From: Acanthacorydalis orientalis
Lineage: Eukaryota > Arthropoda > Insecta > Megaloptera > Corydalidae
DNA length: 64,000 nt
Assembly (NCBI GenBank): GCA_034766995.1
Contig: CM068314.1
Span: 22,300,126-22,364,125, forward strand
Direction: 5' to 3'
Below the pieces are notes generated by a model, which saw only the letters and a list, made by a program, of their open reading frames with translations, was not told the DNA's origin and made no database searches. Below are positions 14,380 to 26,230 of the stretch, one piece after another (positions within the stretch are counted from its first letter, which is position 1; each line of letters begins with the position of its first letter). The position numbers were made by a program, and so were the translations under genes.

Positions 14380-14480
14380 TCGCTCTTTCATTTCTATGGA
14401 AGGTTTTTATGTTGAAAGCCGTGCATGTAAACCGCAACTGTGGTCATACAGTGCCTGCCTTCCTTTTGTAATTGCCCGCC
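14380..14480. promoter_or_regulatory. GC-richer patch with paired Runt-type sites
   Basis: AACCGCA (14430-14436) and TGTGGTC (14439-14445) are opposite-strand matches to the RUNX/Runt core, two bases apart, in a short patch of mixed composition. A 64-codon open frame covers the patch (14306-14500) but shows no domain. Regulatory function is inference from the motifs only. Confidence 0.2.
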
Positions 14481-15217
14481 CATTGTACATTTATTTGTGA
14501 TAATGTCACAAACATCTCTAACAACTTAAAATATGTGGGACCGATTATTTAAACTACTGTACATAAAAGCTTTGGTATGTACGCGTTTACTAAACTTCAT
14601 GCAAATATGCTTACACGATAATAAAATATTCATTGTTAAATACAAATTACATTAATGATTGGAATAAGGATTAATTTTATTCTATACTTATTTTATAAAA
14701 CACTTAAAGTTCCTGTTCGTTTGGCATTTCGTTCTTTGTAAATATTTTGTTCGATTGTTTAATATTTTTCTATGAAACTGCCTTTTTTCGTATTTCTTTT
14801 AAAAACAAGCCTTTAATTTTCTATAAAATATAAAGGAACTTTTAATACTTTATAAGGGAATACAGATTTATTAATAGTATGTGCTAGTACATTAGTTTTT
14901 ACATACGGTGCAGTCTCTTTCTCCCAAGAGGAAAGTTAGAGAGACGTTTGGTTTATCGTATTATTTAAAAAGGCAGTGCTATAATTTAATGGGCTTTATT
15001 GTTACCGCTATTGTAAATTCATGAAAGTAAATTTAATTTTTAACAAATTTTTATTAATATATAATTAAATTAAGTGTATCGAATGTATCATAAAATCTGA
15101 AATTTGTTTGTTTTAAAAAATGAATATTACATAAAAGACATTGAAATAATTTATAAAAGTCTTTCTTGGTAATAATTATTGTATTATTAGTAATTTGTAG
15201 TAATCATAGTTACACAC

Positions 15218-15294
15218 AACATTTATTGCACAATAATTTACGACACAATAATGTGTAACATTATTGTGTCGTAAACTATTGTGTTATAAATGTT
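15218..15294. repeat. 77 bp near-perfect hairpin
   Basis: Two 36-bp arms (15218-15253 and 15259-15294) are reverse complements with about 3 mismatches, separated by a 5-base spacer. The inner arm reads TTACGACACAATAATG and is matched exactly. The length is close to that of a pre-miRNA, but the loop is very short. It may equally be a palindromic transposon remnant. Confidence 0.85.
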
Positions 15295-15682
15295 ATACAT
15301 TAAATTAACTTCAAGTAGATATAAGGGAGGTATAAAATATTTATTATATGTCAGAGGTGTTTGACTTGCCAAGGTGTTTATTAACATTTTGTTATAAAAC
15401 TGAACTATTTTTAAAAAATAATTTCTTAAAAAATATGAGGTTGGTTGTTATATGTTTTTTCAATTAAAACAAACATTATTAGAATTCCAATCAATTAAAT
15501 TTAAACTTTTTTCCAACCGTCATACTAAAGAAATATTATAAAAATGTATCAAATATTAAAATAGAATCTAAAATACATAAACTCATAAAAGGAGATAAAA
15601 TTATTCTTCAGAAATAAACTAAACGTTTTATTGTAAGAGTGATATCGAATTATTAAACGTATGGGCATACAACTGAATAAAG

Positions 15683-15685
15683 TAT

Positions 15686-15760
<75 letters not shown>
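15683..15760. repeat. (TACA)n-(TA)n microsatellite
   Basis: A few TACA units lead into a TA run of about 60 bp. Confidence 0.95.
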
Positions 15761-15764
<4 letters not shown>

Positions 15765-16615
15765 TGTTTGTCTAGTTATACATTTTCTTTTGGATTACTA
15801 ACCCTAGTGCCAGTTAGTAAGTTGTTTGTCACTAGTTATAAATATTTTATATTAATTTACAATAAACTTTAAAAAATAAATTGTTAAGAAAAATACTTAC
15901 TTTTAAATATAACTTAAACAAAATTTTATTTTTATTTGTTATATCATCGTAAAGTTTCATAATGATATATTTATATAAAGACTTTTGCTCTCTGTAGTAA
16001 ATAATTTAAATGCTTCATCATAATAATTTTTAATTGCTTAATTAAGCAGTAAAAAGGCTATTAACCATTTAAATAAGAAAACATATCAGTTTCAACGAAC
16101 CATTCATGAGAAAATATTCGACGTATAAAGGCAACATTTTTTTTCTCGTCGAACATATTAGCAAACTAAATAACGTTCGTATTATTAGATTATTTAATTC
16201 GGAATGATATTAATTGCAATCTAAGTAGCTAGAACGTTTAATTATGACATTTTAAAACGTGATAAATCTTTGGATAAATACCGCCAAACGAGCACATCTT
16301 CGAGATTTTGACAGCAGTCATATTTTAACTTCATTCAGGTAAGATATCAACAATGTTTTACAAGATTAACTTCTTGGGTAGCCTTGGTAATATTATGGAA
16401 AATAAATAATTCTCACGTCACGTACGAAGTACTCTAGCTACTGAATATATTTGATTTGATGTCATTAGACTAGTTCATATATGTATATATAGTCGTGATT
16501 GTATAATTTTGGATTCGTGATTGAATTCAAATGTGAAAAACGGTTTCAAATTAATTGAATTACTGTTATTGAAATGTTTACTTTTACTTTGGACATATTT
16601 ATAAAAACATGACAC

Positions 16616-16618
<3 letters not shown>

Positions 16619-16659
<41 letters not shown>
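16619..16659. repeat. (AT)n microsatellite
   Basis: AT run of about 40 bp. Confidence 0.95.
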
Positions 16660-16662
<3 letters not shown>

Positions 16663-17861
16663 TAACCACTAAATTATTTTGATGTATTATATGAATTAAT
16701 TTCTAATTAACACATTATATAAATGTATAAATTTAAAGATATGTAGATTTGAAATTTATTATATTTCATTATGTTTTTTTATGTTTCATTATATTTTTTA
16801 AAAAATATAAGCTTTTTATAAACTTACAATCATTTCATTTAAAGGAATGCAATTCAATCGGTATCTTGTACTCTTTACTGATTGTAATTATTTTTATGGT
16901 ACTTTTATTAGCAACAAAACTATTAATCGATGTCTATTATAAAAAGAAATTCATATAAAGTGAATCATTTCGAATCGTTTTATTATTTTTTCTTATTAAT
17001 AAAATCAGTTTAACGAGTAATTAATTTTGGGTATTTCTTAAAACATATTAAAAATAAATAAAATGCTAACAACCGGCCATTGGTAATTACGAACATGTGC
17101 TATGAAATTCTCACGGTTTCAGACTCATTTCATTGTTTACGATTCCGTTTCGGGATCCATCGTTACAACTGGCGTATATAAGTGGATGGAATTGTTTAAA
17201 ATGACGTACAGTAATTCTTGGCACTCCTTAAACGAATTGCACTATTTAAAATCCCGAATATGGAAATGAAACTTTCATTTAGTACAGATTCTTTGTTTGA
17301 TGTTTTGTAATTCTTTTAAGTATAGTACAAATTGTATAAAATTGTTGATATGGTCGCAATTTTTTATTGTTCATGAAAATGATTACTAAATCGCTAATAC
17401 TAATGAATGTTCAGAAAACATATTTTTTTTCAGAAGAATGTATAATGTTACATATATTATTACAAGAATAATTTCATATTATTAATTTTACGACATAAGT
17501 TGAAAATTACATATATTAGTATAAAAAGTGCTTAAAGGAAAAATTATAATATTCATGTGTAAGCAAAATTATAGTACTTGTTATATATTTTCATAAATCA
17601 ACTATGGAGGTATTAGATATTAGATCAGTTTTTAAAAAACATATTTATAAGTGGATTTATTTATGTTAATAATATGATATAATTAATTTTTAATTATCTA
17701 AAAAAATTAATGTGAAATAATTAATTTTCTATTATTTACTTACTGATTAATTATTCATTATTTGATTAATTGTTGTGTTTCAAAACAATATTCATATATA
17801 TTTTTATTTTTAATATGTTTTTAGGTATAATGTTTTTAATTATTCTTTAATTTTATTGCAG

Positions 17862-18150
17862 ATTCGTCATCGGTTCGGATGTTATGATGAGATATCAGGC
17901 GGAGCAGCGGGTGGTCGACGCGTGCGTCACTGCAATTGGGTTCGATTCTTGCGTGTGGCAACTGCTTATACACCCGCCGTAAATTTGGTAGCAACGAAAG
18001 TACGTGGCGAACCCGTGTATGAGGCAGTACGACCAATTGCACCACACACCGAATTACTTGTTTACTACCTGCCAGAGCGTCCCGAAGAATTATTTTTTGT
18101 TAAAATGAGAGCATCACTATACAGACAAACCATGGATTCAATTCTCGAAG
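17862..18150 (+). CDS. PRDM-family regulator (Prdm14-like), PR/SET-domain exon
   Basis: This exon encodes the C-terminal two thirds of a PR (SET-related) domain, the protein-interaction or methyltransferase-like module that defines PRDM transcription factors. In the 96 complete residues I see HCNW at 23-26, FLR at 29-31, NLVA at 41-44, GEPVYEAVRPI at 49-59 and HTELLVYY at 62-69. This matches the family pattern of N-W, then NLVA, then RPI, then ELLVWY. The usual WYG is YYL here. The acceptor is a T-rich tract ending TTGCAG at 17861 and the donor is GAAG|GTAAAA at 18151. Entry phase is 0 and exit phase is 1. The upstream in-frame TTG lies inside the acceptor and is not a start, so the exon is internal and the N-terminus of the domain is missing from view. 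PRDM membership is secure. The Prdm14 assignment rests on the zinc fingers and on memory. Confidence 0.88.
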
Positions 18151-18285
18151 GTAAAAACACTAAATATAAAAAATATATATCTTCACTGATGCTCATACAA
18201 ACTTTAATATCATTTTTAGCAATCAATCTTTGAAAGAGATTTAATCTGTACATTTAATCTAGAAACATTTTTAAATTCATACATA

Positions 18286-18288
<3 letters not shown>

Positions 18289-18341
<53 letters not shown>
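18289..18341. repeat. (AT)n microsatellite
   Basis: Uninterrupted AT run of about 53 bp, 139 bp after the donor site of the PR exon. Confidence 0.95.
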
Positions 18342-18345
<4 letters not shown>

Positions 18346-19397
18346 TGAAAGCATGTACAAAAACATAGTAAATAATATATAGTGTTGTCCACAAAATACT
18401 CAAACGTAATTCTCAATGACTTATTTCGACTGTACCAAAAATACAAAAAAAAAATAAATAAAAAAAAACAAAATATTGTCAACATGTGGAAGAATGGCGC
18501 GATTCGCACAAATGTCCAGTTTTTGAGGCGTGATCAAACATCAGCCCGGACGGCTTTGCTAAAAAGCGGCACTCTAAAAGACGTGCCACGAATGCCGAAA
18601 CTACTCGATGCCCCGACATGACAATGAGCTTCGAGACTAACTGTTAGCACAACTCTACGGTATAATATTGTGCTCGATAATCGTATATTTTTATATATAT
18701 TTACTGTAAACTTGGGACGCAACTGAATTTATTCTCAAGAACATTGTATCACTTTTTATTATATTTTTTCATCAGTATTTTTTAATTGTTGTTTTAATTA
18801 GATTAATCATTCTCTCTGTCGATAATATAGTTAATAAAAGAGGGATTAAGTTTTAATTAATAAAATATTTCTGGTGCTCTAACTAATTAAATTTTTCTTT
18901 ATTTAAATATTTATAAATGTAAATCAATTCCTGTATTATATGTTCAATATTATTAAAAAATGTTAATCCTATAGTGCAATGAAAAATATTTATATTAGTA
19001 TCACTAAGAAAAATCAACAAAATTGCAGTTTTTTAACATTACACACAAATTTTATATAATGTCTTATAAAATAATGTAATTTGATAATAAAAACGTAACA
19101 TTTTTGTTTTATTAATAAATATTTCACATATTTCAGTTCTAGTAGTCACAGACATACGAATATATGTAATATTAAATTGATTTAAAAAAAATATGGAAAC
19201 TCTTGAAATTTTTCTTGTTTTTATATTTTGAAAATTATAAATTAGTTTATAGATAAATATAATATTTTCTTCTTTCAATTCTTTTTTTAAAAATTATTTT
19301 TCAAATTAATAATTCTGTATACAAATGCTATTACAAATAACAATGAGAAATGTATGAATGTTTGAATATGATTTTAATAAAGTTATATCTTATGTAG

Positions 19398-19404
<7 letters not shown>

Positions 19405-19454
<50 letters not shown>

Positions 19455-19500
19455 TAGGGAGCTTCGCTCATCAACCCCTCAGGCTCGCTGCACTCACCCA
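19405..19500. repeat. (AT)n tract with adjoining CTCGCT-rich patch
   Basis: An AT run (19405-19453) is followed at once by a patch containing GCTTCGCTC and GCTCGCTGCACTC (19454-19500). A similar patch adjoins an AT tract at 61080-61250, so the two may be copies of one repeat family. Confidence 0.7.
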
Positions 19501-19699
19501 TTTCTCATTTATAAGCATGTACATGCACCCGAATGAAACAACATATTTTTTAAAACTCATTATGCCTATAATTATTATCAGATAAATTATAGAACACAAT
19601 CGTGTATATATACATGTGTTAGCATAGCTATATAAACATAGCAGTCGATTATTTTTTTGCAACCTTTTAGTTTTTTGTGGCTAAATACTATCATATATT

Positions 19700-20001
<302 letters not shown>

Positions 20002-20189
20002 TTTATAATCGTTAAACACATGAGAAAGTTAATGTTTGCAAGTGCATATAAAAGTATTTTAAAAAGAATATCACGGGCAAATGTCGTGCAAAAAATGTTT
20101 AAAGTACATGTTTTCTCAGATAATGTACATTGATTATATAGCGATCGTTAAAAAAGACATGCCGATAGTGTCTCCACAAATTATCGAAT

Positions 20190-20520
20190 TATAGAGTCAC
20201 TCTCTATACGAGTACATTACCGGTCGACATGCGGAAAGATCAAAGCAATAATCGGCCGCTGTCTTCAGCTCGGCCGGTATGCGGACAACCAGCAGCTCGC
20301 ATATTTTTATAAATGTAGCGGCTGATTTCGCTAAACACAAACACTCGATGGACATTTGCCGCGGCCCACAACTGCACAATATTCCCATTGTATTTATAAG
20401 CCATATATTATTGATATAGTGCAACAGATCGGATCTGAAAGATGCCCGAGCTGCTAGTGTCCAATGAGCCGTGACTTTCTATGGCCGCGTGAGCCATACG
20501 AACCGGAAATCGTATGACAA
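20190..20520. promoter_or_regulatory. GC-richer intronic island with a TCF-type site
   Basis: About 330 bp of markedly mixed composition, with CGGCCG, GCGGC and CCGGT words, lie in an otherwise AT-rich intron. ATCAAAG at 20239-20245 fits the TCF/Pangolin core. The minus-strand open frame at 20197-20424 shows no domain. The island could be an enhancer of the PRDM gene; conservation has not been tested. Confidence 0.3.
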
Positions 20521-21238
20521 TTGTTGTGCGAGTTTGTTTTTTTGGTCCCGAGAGATATTACTGTCAATTTTATTGATTACCTAATTAGTTTTATTTACAA
20601 TTCAATCCGCTCGATCAATACACGCCGGGAAGTTTCGTTCTTTAATTTATACACAAACACACAGACACAAATATGTGCATATACATCAGATAAAGAATCA
20701 AATAGTTTACGTCGAAAAAAAGAAACGAATCTTAACCAGTTCAACCTAAATTTACAACCTACCAAGATTTCCTTCTCTGTTTCAATTTATTTATTTATTA
20801 GTTTTCGTTTCCTAGAAGCGTTATTAATCTTTTTATACACAATACATATATCTGTATGGTCTTTTTATATATTTTGATTGTTGTAGATTATAAACCCAAA
20901 TAGGTACAATATAGTATGTTTGTATATCATTTTTTAAATGTATATTTGCAAATAAAACTAATGGAAGTATTCTCAAAGAAGGTTCAAAGAAGTCAATCCA
21001 TTCGTGTAATTATTACAAAAATGGTTAATATAAGGAACATTCTAAACAACTTAATTTTTTTAACTTTGATCTCATTATTATTACTGATATATCTAATTAC
21101 AATCATTTCAAAACTTATGGGATTTTAAAATATTTTTCTATGAAAAACAATAATAACTCATCAACCACCATAATAAATAAAAATAAGAAATCTTTCAGAA
21201 AACTATGTATTATTTTGCGATGTCGTTAAATATAAATA

Positions 21239-21803
21239 TTAGGTTGACAGGAAAATAATTGCAAATTTTGTTTTCTGAATTCTAACCTAATTTTTTTCAA
21301 TGAAAATTTCATTTCATCGCATTCATGTTAATGTCATTTTAAAGTGCATTTTTCGGTCAGTATTTTGACAACATGGACTTTGGATATTATTAATTTTCAA
21401 TTGGAGTGTTGAATTAAAGAGGGAAAAGAAGCAAATAAGAGCATTTTTTGTATGAGTTCAAAACGGGTGATAAAGTAGCTGAAATTGTTCGTAAACTAAA
21501 CGAAGCCTTTGATATTAGTACTGTTAAAGAACGTACAGTGCAATGGTGGTTACAAAAAAATCGTGTTGAGAACGAAAGCATTGAAGATGAAGAAGATCGC
21601 AGGCGTCCTTCTTCAATTCATAATGACAAACTAAAGGCGTCAGTTGAATCATAACCACGCACAACAATTAGAGAGCTTGCACAAAAGATAGGCGTTAGTC
21701 ATCCAACATCTAGATCACTTAAAACAGATAGAAAAATCAAAAAAAATAAAAATGTATATAAATTTGAATATCATAAACGACAATTATTTTTCTACTAACC
21801 TAA
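21239..21803 (+). mobile_element. Deleted mariner (cecropia/Hsmar1-like), MITE-like copy 2
   Basis: It has TTAGGTTGACAGG at the left and TACTAACCTAA at the right, with TA duplications at 21237-21238 and 21804-21805. After a ~190 bp leader the transposase reading frame begins where the start codon has become AGG. A 2-base loss in the T run then shifts the frame, and YEFKTGDK, ERTVQWWLQKN and EDEEDRRRPSS follow. A stop replaces the residue after VES at 21652-21654. Beyond that IRELAQKIGVSHPT is readable, and the sequence then jumps to the 3' TIR. Only the N-terminal HTH DNA-binding region is represented. Length is 565 bp, about that of the 7.6 kb and 47.1 kb copies. Confidence 0.9.
21448..21654 (+). 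pseudogene. Mariner transposase N-terminal fragment
   Basis: This is an open stretch of 68 codons within copy 2, starting at a non-ATG codon after a frameshift. It corresponds to the first paired-type helix-turn-helix of mariner transposases (the ERTVQWW recognition-helix region and the acidic EDEEDRRRPSS linker). The catalytic domain is absent and the frame ends at a premature stop, so no transposase activity is possible. Confidence 0.85.
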
Positions 21804-22591
21804 TAACAAATCTCATGTTTATATTATTTATATTTTTGTATATATTTAGCCTTTTTGAGATGATTAATGTTCAATTTTTACTTTGTCAGATTTTTTTGTT
21901 AAATAATTAATAAGGAAATTGATACTTTTAAAAGATGAAAATCAACATTGACGATATTTATGTTTAAATTATATATATATATATATAATCACAAAATATT
22001 CAATTAATTTCAATATATTCATTATTTTAGAATATTCATAATTTAAATTACCCTAAAAAGAAGTCAATGTAAAAAATTGTTTCATCCTTTTATACTAGTA
22101 TAAATATTCTAAGTTTATATATATAAATATTTAATGAAATTGAACACAGTCAATAATACAAATATCATTTTTGAAGGCGAATATTTACCTGTTCAGAATA
22201 AATACCAAACCATATTCTCACAAATATATACATCGTGTGAATCTATGCTAGGCATTTTACGAAATACTGAGAATAAATCATACCGTCATTAACTTACACA
22301 TTTCTGTATTAAATTATTTTTTATTTTCAGATATATGTTTACAAAAGAAATAACGTATTTGTATTCGTGTAGATATAATTTACAATAACCTTGGAAGTTA
22401 AATTAAATACTATGAATAGTTTTTTAAATTTATAATTTACTCAGAAATGTATACAATAATGTAATTTGAGTCGTATCTTATATTTTACATAATATTTGTT
22501 TCTCTTAATGTAAACACTTTTGACACTTTTTTAATTTTATAAATTGTTCCAAGAAAAAAGAACTGTATTCATTTAAAATGTTTTATTTCAG

Positions 22592-22927
22592 ATTCACCTT
22601 TGGACTTGTCGATGTCTCTTTTGTCACGAGTTCTTAGTGGTTCGCCACCATCAGCACCAGAAGATGAACATAAGAGCGTTAGTGATGAAAGTTCGGCAGG
22701 AGGATCTTCTTCCTCTTCAGCATCATCTCATGGCGACGTTTCTGATTCTTTAAGACCACAAAGTGCAACAAGTGTACCACTACATGCGAGTGCTGGTAGT
22801 GGTCCAGGCGGTGGTGGACCAACACCACGTGCCAGACCTCGAGAACGTGCTTTATTACCTTGTGGAGTGTGTTCCAAGGCATTTGACCGACCCTCGTTAT
22901 TGAAACGTCACATGAGAACACATACAG
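22592..22927 (+). CDS. PRDM-family regulator, CtBP-motif/linker/first zinc-finger exon
   Basis: This internal exon follows TTTTATTTCAG (AG at 22590-22591) and ends CATACAG|GTTAGT. Entry and exit are both phase 1, which matches the neighbouring exons. The split first codon becomes Asp. It reads DSPLDLSMSLLSRVL: PLDLS is the PxDLS signature that recruits the corepressor CtBP in several PRDM and other repressors. A Ser/Gly/Glu-rich, probably disordered stretch follows (DESSAGGSSSSSASSHGD, then GSGPGGGGPTPRARPRER). The first C2H2 finger is next: C-x2-C-x12-H-x3-H (CGVCSKAF...LLKRHMRTH), ending HTG. The codons are far less AT-rich than the flanks. The minus-strand frame over it is a shadow. Confidence 0.9.
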
Positions 22928-22950
22928 GTTAGTTCTAGTTTTAAACAATA

Positions 22951-22984
<34 letters not shown>

Positions 22985-23374
22985 GAGTATATATATATAT
23001 ACATGTGTGTGTGTGTGTATCCATTCATATGAATACGTTTAAATACTTTTTTAAAATAATTCTTATTGAATAAACGTACTTTCATAAACATTTATTATTT
23101 CTTGTAATGTATGAAGTAAATTATAACATTTCTGAATTTATTATTGTAAATAGATAATCCATTACCAATTATTTTTGATCATTTACTAGTGACCATGTAA
23201 TATACTATTTATTAACCTTAAACATCACTACTGAAAGTTAAAATATATTACAGTGCATTAATAATCCGCAATTTACTATTACATTGGCAATGTTTATTTT
23301 ATTAGAACGAAACACTTACTATTTAATGACAATAATAAAATGCTGTTATCTGTAATATTTGCATACTGTTCCAG
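22928..23374 (+). other. Short intron (447 bp) between ZF1 and ZF2
   Basis: Donor GTTAGT at 22928 and acceptor CTGTTCCAG ending at 23374. The intron splits the Gly codon of the TGEKPH linker. It contains an AT/TG microsatellite at 22954-23020 and nothing else I can identify. Confidence 0.85.
22954..23020. repeat. Intronic (AT)n-(GT)n microsatellite
   Basis: AT repeats interrupted by ACGAGT, then a GT run, inside the short intron. Confidence 0.9.
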
Positions 23375-23544
23375 GAGAAAAACCTCATGTCTGTCTTGTG
23401 TGTGGCAAAGGTTTCAGCACCTCATCGTCGCTAAACACACACAGGCGTATACATAGTGGTGAGAAACCTCATCAGTGTCCAGTCTGCATGAAACGTTTCA
23501 CAGCATCATCAAATCTTTATTACCACCGAATGACTCATATCAAA
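23375..23544 (+). CDS. PRDM-family regulator, zinc fingers 2 and 3 exon
   Basis: The exon is joined in phase 1 to the previous one, rebuilding the canonical linker HTGEKPH across the junction. It encodes two complete C2H2 fingers: [19 protein letters not shown] plus RRIH, and [19 protein letters not shown] plus RMTH, joined by SGEKP. GKxFSxSSSLNxH followed by KRFTASS is the feature that reminds me most of vertebrate PRDM14. The donor is CAAA|GTACGT at 23545, exit phase 0. Reading through the donor would add only a few residues before a stop at 23566-23568. These fingers would bind DNA in the nucleus. The base specificity cannot be read here. Confidence 0.92.
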
Positions 23545-24392
23545 GTACGTATTTACTACATTAAATAATTATTTCCTTAATATATTATCGTTTATTTATG
23601 GCTGAGTAATTCAAGTTTCTCAAAGTGACGTTGCAGTAAGAGATTGTTGAAGTATTTCTATGCACAATTTATAACAATCGTTAAATGGAAAATCAATTCC
23701 AATCAACAATTTACTGACGTGCTTAACGTCGGGAAATTAATTAATCACGTATACTAAACTTTGAATTACATCGAAATTGTCTTCAGGCGTACATGCACGT
23801 TGAATAATGCACCTGAATTTAAAAAAATATTTATTATTTTTTGATTCTGTAAAAGGATTATATTATGCAAATCATGTATTTTAAATTTCAACATATATTG
23901 ATTCGATTATTTATAGTTTTTAATTGGTCTGTTTTTTATATATAGTTTTATATTTCATTCTTCTTTAATATAATGATACTATGAAAATCGGAATAATTTT
24001 AAATTACTATAATAAAATGGTAACAAAATGCACATTAAAACACTTCATTGTAAATAAAGTATTCAAGTAAGAATATAATAAACTTTGAATTTATATCGAT
24101 TTCATATACAATTACTCATCAAATACACACTATTAAAAATCAAAGGAAATAATACTGTAAATAGTACGAAATAATTATGATTTCACAATTCTATAGAAAT
24201 GTTTTATAAAAAATTATTTTATAAACTGTAATTAAATTAATATTAGTAAAATCATTTTAAATATTGATATGCGAATAAATTAGATTTGGCAAGTATATTA
24301 AAATTTAAAAAATGATACGAATTATATTAGATGCTTATTTTTTTAGTATTATTTATTTATTATTATTCCTTTTTATTTATTGTGTATTTTAA

Positions 24393-24396
<4 letters not shown>

Positions 24397-24454
<58 letters not shown>
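24397..24454. repeat. (AT)n microsatellite
   Basis: Pure AT run of about 58 bp. Confidence 0.95.
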
Positions 24455-24458
<4 letters not shown>

Positions 24459-24599
24459 GTATTATATAAGACAACCGAATTTGGTTTTGGAAAAAAGTTT
24501 TTTTTAATTTTAAAACATGTATAATATTTCGGATATGATAGAAAATTTAGTTAAAATCGCTTCAACAAAAAATAAGTGAGGTTGTTTATTAGGGTTTTA

Positions 24600-24635
24600 A
24601 AGTGATTCGACAGCTAGGTCATTAGCGTCCGAGAA
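24600..24635. repeat. Dispersed repeat fragment, copy A
   Basis: The words ATTCGACAGCTAGGTCATTAG and GCGTCCGA match the copy at 54937-54971 with several mismatches. It lies inside a minus-strand open frame (24597-24860) that I do not believe is a gene. Confidence 0.5.
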
Positions 24636-25207
24636 AAAGTAAAATTTATTAATAAAACAAGGATATATTTTTAGATTTAATGCTTGAATTAATATATTTT
24701 CTGATAATTTTTTTATAAATTTGGTGATTTTTCCAAACATGCAAAAAGTTTTTTTTACTGTAATTGGTTTTCTATTTTTACTACATAATCTTATACTGTG
24801 CACTTGATTGTACCTCAATACTATAACCGAAGCAATACTATTTCTCTTATAAGAATACAAACTGTACGTTTGAAAATATTTGAATTTGATTTAAATGGCA
24901 TTTTGTACAATTATCTGATGGTGCGTAGAACACAGAACACACTCACTGTTTTACGAATTGACAGCTGTCAGCTCAGAATTGTCAACTATGTCGTAAAATG
25001 CTCGCTCAATACACACTAAGTACATGCATTGTGCTGTTACGACTGCATAAGTGAATATAAAGAATCCATCACGGAATCAACCGTTGTGTTGATCTAATAG
25101 ACATGTGTTGATCTTCTTTTAACCTTATCTTTGTAATAGACTACAATGTTTTATTTAAATTTGTTTAAGTACATACAATATAACGGCAATAAAATTGACA
25201 ATTACCC

Positions 25208-25355
<148 letters not shown>

Positions 25356-26179
25356 AATTTTCTTCTGTACATAATCAGATTTTAAATAAAAATATTTAAA
25401 TTACAGAGAATAATATAAAAAGATAAGATTAGTTTCTTTATTTAATTACAGTTAAAATTCAATAAATTAACACTATTGAGTTTTATTAAAACATTAAATC
25501 CAAAAGTAGATAAAAATTAAATATAAACCATATATATTAATGTTACTAAATTGAAATTACAAACATTATTACCGGTGTATTATTTTCAATTTGCATAATA
25601 AATTTTAAATCAAAACGTGTGTAACGATACGTTTAAAAAAATAAAGGGCAGAGAATGGTCACGAAAAGATAACGATGTTTCAAAGGGGAACAAGTAACCA
25701 TGAGAAATTTAACAACGAATAGCAGATGGCTGAATACAATTAAATGCGTCCATAAGAAGAATAAAAGGAAGTCATCGCATTCTCAAAAGACATATGCATC
25801 GTCTTCGACGGAGGGAAGTGAAATATGGGGTGCTATATTAACGTGCACAAAATATACAAGATTAAAGTTAATGTAATGAAATAACAGGTGAAATAAAATT
25901 GTTCATCGTTATAACAGAATATGAGTCATGTCTGGTCGAATAGACTTTGTGTACTAAAATGATTTTTTTAATTATATTTTTACGTCTGAATCATAATTAA
26001 TGCATAATTTGGAAATAATTTTACTTGCTTTTTGTTGATGTGTTTTTCACATGAGGCGCTATTTTTTTAAAATTAGATTGTTTTATATGTACTTGGCTAA
26101 TTTTTATGAAAGGAAATGTTACTAAATTGGATACAAATGTATAAGATAATACAATTGTAAATAAAATATATAAAAATTG

Positions 26180-26230
<51 letters not shown>
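26180..26230. repeat. (TA)n microsatellite
   Basis: TA run of about 50 bp. Confidence 0.95.

Larger units (their letters stand above)
1..17861 (+). other. Upstream flank or long 5' intron of the PRDM gene
   Basis: I see no convincing coding exon here. The PR-domain exon at 17862 begins with an acceptor and lacks the N-terminal half of the domain, so at least one 5' exon must lie further upstream. No stretch here reads like the missing part in phase 0 next to a good GT donor. If the upstream exon is outside the window, all of this is intron of more than 17.8 kb. Contents are AT-rich DNA, several (AT)n microsatellites, one deleted mariner (7568-8116), a hairpin (15218-15294) and the GC-richer islands listed separately. 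The remaining stretches show nothing I can name. Confidence 0.5.

Noticed and set aside
16035..16048. 14-bp perfect palindrome TGCTTAATTAAGCA
   Set aside because: Expected by chance in 64 kb of AT-rich DNA; no further structure around it.
16270..16340. CAG|GTAAGA donor-like site at 16339-16344 as the end of a missing 5' exon
   Set aside because: The open frame before it is short, does not resemble a PR domain and would exit in phase 2, while the PR exon enters in phase 0.
17856..17861. TTG as a start codon for the PR-domain frame
   Set aside because: It lies inside the splice acceptor (TTGCAG); the exon is internal.
21239..21803. Truncated mariner as a domesticated DNA-binding gene
   Set aside because: This copy has a lost start codon, a frameshift and a stop; the other copies are also broken.
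22679..22948. Minus-strand 89-codon ORF
   Set aside because: It is the shadow of the coding exon on the + strand.
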